From an uncultured Prevotellaceae bacterium (GTDB lineage: Bacteria; Bacteroidota; Bacteroidia; Bacteroidales; Bacteroidaceae): a DNA stretch of 64,000 nt. Where the stretch lies: contig ONCZ01000003.1 of NCBI GenBank assembly GCA_900316445.1, positions 1-64,000 of the forward strand, written 5' to 3'. The translations under genes were made by a program, and so were the position numbers. Numbering within the stretch: the stretch's first letter is position 1; every line of letters begins with the position of its first letter. Under the pieces are notes generated by a model. It was given only the letters and a program-made list of their open reading frames with translations, was not told where the DNA came from and searched no databases. Positions 25,547 to 31,332 of this stretch are shown here, piece after piece.

Positions 25547-26659
25547 ATGTCACAAATGCAGTTTACAGGGTTCCTGCTCATGGTGCTTCTCACCGTGAAG
25601 TTGATGTCGCTGTCCGTCAGGTCAGTGGGCAGGGAGGCATTGAATCATGCACGGTGGCTGATGGCGGGCTGTACGGGTCTGCTCGGTCTGCAGTTCCTGG
25701 CTCAGATGGTACTGGGACTGCGCACGACGGGACATGTCGCCCAGGCTGTGGCACTGAACGTGGCGTGCTTCATTCCCTGTTCGGCGATGATGTCGCTGGC
25801 TATCTTGTATCTGTTGCGGGAATGGCGTATGACATGGCTCGACCGATGGATTGGCCTCTTTGCGTGGATTCCAGCTTTGGCATTGTTGTATATTGGTTTG
25901 TCGACAGACGGTCATCCGTTGATGGCGAAAGAGGTGCAGGTGTCGTGGCCACAGATTGGGTCAACCTTGTTATTTGCGGCCATGCAACTATACTATTTCA
26001 TACGTCACATGTATGAGATGCAACAGCTGCACCGTGCCCTGGACGGCTATTTCGACCGTGATGCATACGGTATGCTGAGATGGATGAGGTTGAGTTTCAT
26101 CCTTCTGGCATTGATGGCACTCTTCGCCCCTGTTGTGATATTATCCAATGGCTTACCCCTCGCATTTTATGGATTGTTTACCCTCTGTGGCTTCTTCTAC
26201 TTCGTCGACAGTTTCGGCCTCTACGTAGTTAGTTCGTCTGCTAATCGTGTGATGGAGGCCGATCAGAATGCGAGGAAAGAGGAAGAAGTGGCAGCGGAGA
26301 TGACAGACAAACTGTCCGATAACTCTGAAACCAAACAGCGGATAAAACATGCCGTAGAAAGGTGGATAGAGTGTGGCGGCTATCTGAAGAGCGGTATGAA
26401 TATGCCCAGTGTGGCCTCGGAGATTGGTATCCCGCAATATCAGTTGACAAGCTGGCTCAGACAACAGAACTGCAAGTACAGTGAATGGATGACGTCACTG
26501 CGCATCGAGGAGGCGAAGCGGGTCATCGTGTCCCATCCTGACTGGAGCAACGAGAGTGTCGCAGAGCATTGTGGCTTCAGCGACCGTACTTATTTCCAGA
26601 AGAAGTTCAAGGAGAAGACGGGTATGACGCCTGCCGACTACATGAACCTCCATCAATAA
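25547..26659 (+). CDS. Membrane-bound AraC-type regulator
   Basis: A 370-residue protein with about seven membrane helices in the N-terminal 235 residues and an AraC/XylS helix-turn-helix domain at the C-terminus (PSVASEIGIPQYQLTSWL, SVAEHCGFSDRTYFQKKFKE, TGMTPADYMNLH). This arrangement, a membrane sensor fused to a DNA-binding domain, is common in Bacteroidota. A charged linker (QNARKEEEVAAEM) joins the halves. The start at 25547 follows a -7 box closely; the earlier ATG at 25454 lies in the leader. luxS follows after 23 nt, so the two may be co-transcribed. Ligand unknown. Confidence 0.82.
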   Translation: MSQMQFTGFLLMVLLTVKLMSLSVRSVGREALNHARWLMAGCTGLLGLQFLAQMVLGLRTTGHVAQAVALNVACFIPCSAMMSLAILYLLREWRMTWLDRWIGLFAWIPALALLYIGLSTDGHPLMAKEVQVSWPQIGSTLLFAAMQLYYFIRHMYEMQQLHRALDGYFDRDAYGMLRWMRLSFILLALMALFAPVVILSNGLPLAFYGLFTLCGFFYFVDSFGLYVVSSSANRVMEADQNARKEEEVAAEMTDKLSDNSETKQRIKHAVERWIECGGYLKSGMNMPSVASEIGIPQYQLTSWLRQQNCKYSEWMTSLRIEEAKRVIVSHPDWSNESVAEHCGFSDRTYFQKKFKEKTGMTPADYMNLHQ

Positions 26660-26682
26660 GCAACAAAGACTAATAGGAAGAT

Positions 26683-27177
26683 ATGGAAGTTATTCAGAGT
26701 TTTACCATCGACCATACCCATTTGAAGCCGGGTATCTATGTGTCGCGCGAGGATAAGGGCTTCACGACGTATGACCTGCGTATCACGGAACCTAACAAGG
26801 AGCCAGCCGTGGCACCGGCAGCCATCCATAGTATCGAACACCTGATGGCTACCTGGTTCCGTAACTCTCGGGTGAAGGACGATGTGGTGTATGTAGGACC
26901 GATGGGGTGCCTGACAGGCATGTACATCATCATGACGGGCACTTATTCTGTAGAAGATATGCGCCAGCTGACCATCGAGTGTCTGGAGTGGATCCTTACG
27001 CAGAAAGAGATTCCTGCCACGACGCCTGAAACGTGTGGAAACTACCTGTTACACGACCTGCCGATGTGTCACTGGGAGTGTCGGCGCTACTTGGACCGTC
27101 TGAAGAATGACTTCCACTGTGAGTACAAGAAGCTCCAGATCACGCTGAGCGACGGACGACAGTTCGCCGATGCTTAA
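26683..27177 (+). CDS. luxS: S-ribosylhomocysteine lyase
   Basis: Cleaves S-ribosylhomocysteine to homocysteine and DPD, the precursor of autoinducer-2. 164 residues; the zinc motif HSIEHLMATWFRNS, the catalytic cysteine in GPMGCLTGMYI and the third zinc ligand in PMCHWECRRYLD are present. Its stop overlaps that of pfs, which makes its substrate, by 4 nt on the opposite strand. Confidence 0.95.
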   Translation: MEVIQSFTIDHTHLKPGIYVSREDKGFTTYDLRITEPNKEPAVAPAAIHSIEHLMATWFRNSRVKDDVVYVGPMGCLTGMYIIMTGTYSVEDMRQLTIECLEWILTQKEIPATTPETCGNYLLHDLPMCHWECRRYLDRLKNDFHCEYKKLQITLSDGRQFADA

Positions 27178-27803
27178 AGGCTTTCGATGAAAGTCTTGGT
27201 GACGTGGAAGGATTTCTCTGCGACGGTGTCCCAGAAATTGTGGTATTGTGAGGCATCGGTGTCACGCAAAGGGATGTCGCTGATGAGACGGAAGGATATA
27301 AACGGCACCTTATATATATAACACACCTGCGCGATGGCACACGACTCCATATCAACGGCCTTCGCATCAGGGAAGTGCCCCACAATCTCGCGCATCTTCT
27401 CCTTGGTATCCACAAACCAGTCGCCTGTGACAATCAGTCCGGGCTTCGCTCCTGTCAGTTTGGCTTTCTCCAACAGATAAGGATCAGCTTGATAGCGAAC
27501 GGGTAAGCCTTGTACTTGTCCAAACACCGTTGTTTCGTCGATGGCCTTGCCGCAATACACGTCGTGGTATGTGAGCTCAGAACTTACCACCACATCCTGC
27601 AGGTTGATATCATCACCATTACCACCGGCACATCCACTGGAGATAATGCAGTCGGGTTTATACTGGCGGATCATCTCCACTGTCTGTATGGCTGCATTGA
27701 CAGTGGCTATGCCGCTCTTTTGCAGAATCACTTGATCTTCAGAAAATAATGGACGGAGCTGCTTCAACTCCTTGTCCATTGCTACAATCATTCCTATTTT
27801 CAT
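27174..27803 (-). CDS. mtnN: 5'-methylthioadenosine/S-adenosylhomocysteine nucleosidase
   Basis: Hydrolyses SAH to S-ribosylhomocysteine and adenine, the step before LuxS. 209 residues; IGMIVAMDKELKQL at the start, ISSGCAGG, KAVDMESCAIAQV (substrate-binding Met-Glu) and FRLISDIP are typical. Converges on luxS. Upstream is a run of TTTTTACC/TTTTCAC-like units (27805-27838) and then the trmH-type gene on the same strand. Confidence 0.93.
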   Translation of the reverse strand: MKIGMIVAMDKELKQLRPLFSEDQVILQKSGIATVNAAIQTVEMIRQYKPDCIISSGCAGGNGDDINLQDVVVSSELTYHDVYCGKAIDETTVFGQVQGLPVRYQADPYLLEKAKLTGAKPGLIVTGDWFVDTKEKMREIVGHFPDAKAVDMESCAIAQVCYIYKVPFISFRLISDIPLRDTDASQYHNFWDTVAEKSFHVTKTFIESL

Positions 27804-27804
27804 A

Positions 27805-27838
27805 TTTACTTTTTTACCTTTTCACTTTTTCACCTTTC
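27805..27838. repeat. T-rich short-unit repeat between trmH-type gene and mtnN
   Basis: Irregular units TTTTTACC, TTTTCAC, TTTTTCACC. Related units frame the amidase gene (45705-45745 and 47204-47236). Confidence 0.55.
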
Positions 27839-28619
27839 TTTGTCTGACGGCCTCGAACATGAGGATGGCGGCACTGACACTGACATTGAGGGAGTCGAGG
27901 CGCCCGAGCATCGGGATGCGGATATGGGCGTCAGCAGCCTCGCGCCACTGTTGGGTAAGTCCTGTAGATTCGGTTCCCATCACGATAGCTGTGGCCTGAC
28001 GCATGTCGTAATTGTAATACTCATACGAGTCCTGTAGCTGGGCTGTGAGAATCTTGATATGTCGTTCTTTGAGGAAGGCTATACACTCCTGAGAGGTACA
28101 GACAGCCGTAGGCACCGTGAAGATGGCCCCGATACTGGCTCTTATCAAGTTGGGGTTATATAGATCCGTCAGTGGGTCGCAGACGATCACGGCATCAACA
28201 TTGGCAGCGTCTGCACTCCGCAAGATTGCTCCCAGATTACCAGGTTTCTCCACACTTTCTAAGACAACCACAAGTGGATTGTCTTTTTCGAGGAATGAGG
28301 AAGGAGGAATGAGGAGTGAGGATAGTGAATGCCCCTTGCTCTTTACAACACCAATAATCCCCTCTGTACTTCCTCGATACGCCATCTTCTCATACACCTG
28401 CGGCGTCACAATGTATTCTACTTCTCTCCTGACTCCTGACTCCTGACTCCTTTTAAACACCTCCACCACCTCATACCCCCCTTCAATGCAATGCTCAATC
28501 TCCCTCTGTCCCTCGACAACAAAGAGACCTTCCTCGCGACGCAGCGACGACTTCTGTTGCAGAGCCACGACATGCTTGATACGGGCGTTCTGAACGCTGG
28601 TAATGATGTTTTCTTCCAT
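27822..28619 (-). CDS. TrmH/SpoU-family RNA 2'-O-methyltransferase
   Basis: SPOUT-class RNA methyltransferase, 265 residues: substrate-binding N-terminal part (ALQQKSSLRREEGLFVVEG), then the knotted SAM-binding domain with VLESVEKPGNLGAILRSADA, ATAIVMGTESTGLT and IPMLGRLDSLNVSVSAAI. Two in-frame repeat inserts: [12 protein letters not shown] (28421-28455, family A) after EVFK, and SLSSLLIPPSSFLE (28288-28325, family B) just before the catalytic-domain strand. The start at 28619 (MEENIITS) follows the -7 box; the earlier frame start is repeat DNA. Target nucleotide unknown. Confidence 0.87.
   Translation of the reverse strand: MEENIITSVQNARIKHVVALQQKSSLRREEGLFVVEGQREIEHCIEGGYEVVEVFKRSQESGVRREVEYIVTPQVYEKMAYRGSTEGIIGVVKSKGHSLSSLLIPPSSFLEKDNPLVVVLESVEKPGNLGAILRSADAANVDAVIVCDPLTDLYNPNLIRASIGAIFTVPTAVCTSQECIAFLKERHIKILTAQLQDSYEYYNYDMRQATAIVMGTESTGLTQQWREAADAHIRIPMLGRLDSLNVSVSAAILMFEAVRQRKVKK
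28288..28325 (-). repeat. CTCCTTC heptamer repeat (family B, copy 1) inside trmH-type gene
   Basis: Units of CTCCTTC/CTCATTC in the coding orientation, translated SSLLIPPSSFLE. Other copies at 32790 and 35716 end in the same TTCCTCGA. Confidence 0.8.
28421..28455 (-). repeat. GTCAGGA heptamer repeat (family A, copy 4) inside trmH-type gene
   Basis: Four GTCAGGA-like units, coding orientation, translated [11 protein letters not shown]. Confidence 0.88.
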
Positions 28620-28629
28620 ATTTCGACTG

Positions 28630-28637
28630 CAAAGATA
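28630..28637 (-). promoter_or_regulatory. -7 box for the trmH-type gene
   Basis: Reverse complement TATCTTTG, eleven bases before the ATG at 28619. Confidence 0.65.
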
Positions 28638-28648
28638 TATAAAAATGA

Positions 28649-28721
28649 AACACAGAGGCACAGAGATACGGAGTTTTTTGTTTTTTTTATTATTTTCTCT
28701 GTGTCTCTGTATCTCTGTGTT
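28649..28721. repeat. Two-arm inverted repeat of an 8-nt unit
   Basis: Arms of 25 nt (28649-28673, ACACAGAGG/CACAGAGATA; 28697-28721, inverse) around a T-rich loop, lying between the divergent trmH-type and yfhO-like promoters. No gene inside. Confidence 0.9.
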
Positions 28722-28733
28722 GAAAAAATATAG

Positions 28734-28741
28734 TAACTTTG
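28734..28741 (+). promoter_or_regulatory. -7 box for the yfhO-like operon
   Basis: TAACTTTG, about 27 nt before the chosen ATG. Confidence 0.7.
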
Positions 28742-28759
28742 CACGCAGAATTAAAATTT

Positions 28760-28790
28760 AATGTTCAATGTTCAATGTTCAATCTTCAAT
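28760..28790 (+). repeat. ATGTTCA heptamer repeat providing the yfhO-like start
   Basis: Three ATGTTCA units plus ATCTTCA. ATGs recur every 7 nt, so each lies in a different frame and one always matches the gene. Confidence 0.8.
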
Positions 28791-31332
28791 AAAGAAGTGT
28801 CTGCCCGACGTGTTGGCAGTGCTGTTGTTTGCCGTGTTGGCATTTGCCTATTTCTTCCCTGCCGACATCGAGGGACGCATCCTCTACCGGCATGATGCCT
28901 CCGCAGGTCGTGGAGCAGGACAGGAGGGAATCGAGTATCTGGAACGTACGGGAGAACGTACCCGTTGGACCAATGCCCTGTTCAGTGGTATGCCAACGTA
29001 CCAGATGGCACCGTCGTATGGCTCCACCAACCTGCTGTCGAAGGCCGCCGATGTCTATCACCTCTGGTTGCCGGAGAACGTGTGGTATGTATTTGCCTAT
29101 CTCCTGGGCTTCTATATCCTGCTCCGCGCTTTCGACTTCCGTCAGCACCTGGCAGCCTTGGGCTCGATCCTCTGGGCCTTTTCCACCTATTTCCTCATCA
29201 TCATTGCCGCAGGACACATCTGGAAGGTGTGGGCATTGGCTTATCTGCCACCGTTGATCGCAGGACTGGTGCTGGCCTATCGCGGGAAATACCTCTGGGG
29301 ATTGTTGTTGACGGCAGTCTTCACGGCACTCGAGATCAACGCGAACCACGTGCAGATGACCTATTATTATCTGTTCATCATCTTCTTCCTCGTCATCGCC
29401 TGGCTGGTGGATGCCATCCACAAACACGAACTCGAACGTTTTGCGAAGGCAACGGCAGTCTGTGCGCTGGGTGGTGTCATCGGTGTGTGCATCAACCTCT
29501 CCAACCTCTATCACACCTGGCAGTACAGTCAGGAGTCGATGCGCGGCAAGAGTGAACTGGTGAAGAAAAACAGCGGAAACCAGACGAACAGTGGCTTGGA
29601 GCGTGACTATATCACCCAGTGGAGCTATGGCATCGGTGAGACATGGACATTGCTGATCCCGAATACGAAGGGTGGTGCATCTGTACCCCTGAGCATGAAT
29701 GAGACAGCGATGGCCAAGGCCGATCCCAATTATACGAGTATCTATCAGCAGATAGGTCAGTACTGGGGTGAACAGCCCGGTACGTCAGGTCCAGTGTATG
29801 TCGGTGCCTTTGTCATGATGCTCTTCATCCTTGGCCTGTTCATCGTGAAGGGACCCGTGAAGTGGGCCTTGCTGGCTGCGACGATCCTCTCCATCATGCT
29901 CTCGTGGGGTAAGAACTTTATGGGGCTGACGGATTTCTTCATCGACTATATGCCGATGTATGCGAAATTCCGAACCGTCGCCTCGATTCTGGTTATTGCC
30001 GAGTTCACTATTCCCCTCCTCGCCATGTTGGCGCTGCGGGAAGTTCTTCGGTGGTACGGTGGAACGGTGGCGCGTGGGCGCGAGAATAGTTCTGCGGCAG
30101 GAAGTAATCTCGTACCCCCGCACCCCCGTACCCCCGCACTCCCGAAATACATTTTGATATCTTTCCTTCTAACCGCAGGCATCTGCCTGCTCTTTGCCCT
30201 CTTCCCCACAATGTTCTTCGACAGTTTCATCTCGACCAGTGAGATGAGCGCCTTGAAGAGTCTGCCGGCAGAACATGTGGGACCGTTGATGGCTAACCTG
30301 ACGGAGATGCGTCAGGCGATGTTCACCAGCGACTGTCTGCGGTCGTTCTGGGTAATCCTGATGGGTACGGGCATCCTGCTGTTCTTCTACTACGGCAAGC
30401 TGAAACAGACCTATGCCGTCGCAGGCATCCTCGTGCTCTGTCTCTTTGACCTGTGGATTGTGAACAAGCGTTATCTGAACGACGAGATGTTCGTGCCGAA
30501 GTCAGAGCGAGAGGCCCCGCAGCAGAAGACACAGGCGGATGAGCTGATTCTGCGTGACCAGAGTCTCGACTACCGTGTGCTGAACCTCGCCTCGAACACG
30601 TTCAACGAGAACGAGACCAGCTACTATCATAAGAGCATCGGTGGATATCATGCTGCCAAACTGCGTCGTTATCAGGAACTCGTGGAGCGTCATATCAATC
30701 CTGAGATGCAACGGCTGTTCAAGGCTGTCTCTGAGGCAGGCGGTGATATGACACGGGTGAATGGCGACAGTATCTTCCCTGTGTTGAACATGCTCAACGC
30801 GAAATACTTCATCTTCCCCTTGGAGGGTGGACAGACTGTGCCCATCCAGAACCCCTATGTCTATGGCAATGCCTGGTTCGTCGATCAGCTCAGCTATGTG
30901 GACAATGCCAATCAGGAGATAGATGCTTTAGGACATATCAACCTGCGCCATCAGGCTGTGGCCGATGCGAAGTTCAAGGCACAGTTGGGTGAGGCCGTCG
31001 AACAGGATACCGCCAGTGTGGTCACTATCACCGCCTATGAACCCAATCGTCTGACCTACGACGTGAACTCTGGTAAGGGTGGGGTGCTCGTGTTTTCTGA
31101 GATATACTATCCCGGATGGACAGCCACCATCGATGGAGAGCCTGCAGAACTGGGACGTGTGGACTATGTGCTCCGTGCGATGAATGTGAAGCCAGGTCGT
31201 CATGAGGTGGTGCTCTCCTTCTTCCCGAAGTCTGTCAACACCACCGAGACTGTGGCTTATGTGGCTTATGGCGCATTGCTCCTTATTCTGATAGTGGCAG
31301 GTTATCTGGAATACCGTCGCCGACGCGTATGA
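28768..31332 (+). CDS. YfhO-family membrane protein
   Basis: An 854-residue polytopic protein: about a dozen helices in the first 580 residues, a C-terminal extracytoplasmic domain and a last helix (820-845). YfhO-type proteins resemble glycosyltransferases that act on the outer face of the membrane; the specific role is unknown. Its ATG is one of several in tandem ATGTTCA heptamers (28760-28790), so the first residues (MFNVQSSI) are repeat-encoded. Residues about 428-460 (WYGGTVARGREN...PRTPALPK) are a repeat-derived insert (30048-30145) in a loop between two helices. Ends overlapping fkp by 4 nt. Confidence 0.8.
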   Translation: MFNVQSSIKKCLPDVLAVLLFAVLAFAYFFPADIEGRILYRHDASAGRGAGQEGIEYLERTGERTRWTNALFSGMPTYQMAPSYGSTNLLSKAADVYHLWLPENVWYVFAYLLGFYILLRAFDFRQHLAALGSILWAFSTYFLIIIAAGHIWKVWALAYLPPLIAGLVLAYRGKYLWGLLLTAVFTALEINANHVQMTYYYLFIIFFLVIAWLVDAIHKHELERFAKATAVCALGGVIGVCINLSNLYHTWQYSQESMRGKSELVKKNSGNQTNSGLERDYITQWSYGIGETWTLLIPNTKGGASVPLSMNETAMAKADPNYTSIYQQIGQYWGEQPGTSGPVYVGAFVMMLFILGLFIVKGPVKWALLAATILSIMLSWGKNFMGLTDFFIDYMPMYAKFRTVASILVIAEFTIPLLAMLALREVLRWYGGTVARGRENSSAAGSNLVPPHPRTPALPKYILISFLLTAGICLLFALFPTMFFDSFISTSEMSALKSLPAEHVGPLMANLTEMRQAMFTSDCLRSFWVILMGTGILLFFYYGKLKQTYAVAGILVLCLFDLWIVNKRYLNDEMFVPKSEREAPQQKTQADELILRDQSLDYRVLNLASNTFNENETSYYHKSIGGYHAAKLRRYQELVERHINPEMQRLFKAVSEAGGDMTRVNGDSIFPVLNMLNAKYFIFPLEGGQTVPIQNPYVYGNAWFVDQLSYVDNANQEIDALGHINLRHQAVADAKFKAQLGEAVEQDTASVVTITAYEPNRLTYDVNSGKGGVLVFSEIYYPGWTATIDGEPAELGRVDYVLRAMNVKPGRHEVVLSFFPKSVNTTETVAYVAYGALLLILIVAGYLEYRRRRV
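30048..30145 (+). repeat. Two-arm 8-nt-unit repeat inside the yfhO-like gene
   Basis: Left arm (about 30048-30083, units CGGTGGTA/CGGTGGAA) and right arm (30111-30144, GTACCCCC/GCACCCCC) are imperfect inverse copies around a 27-nt loop. The whole unit is read in frame as about 33 residues. Confidence 0.75.
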
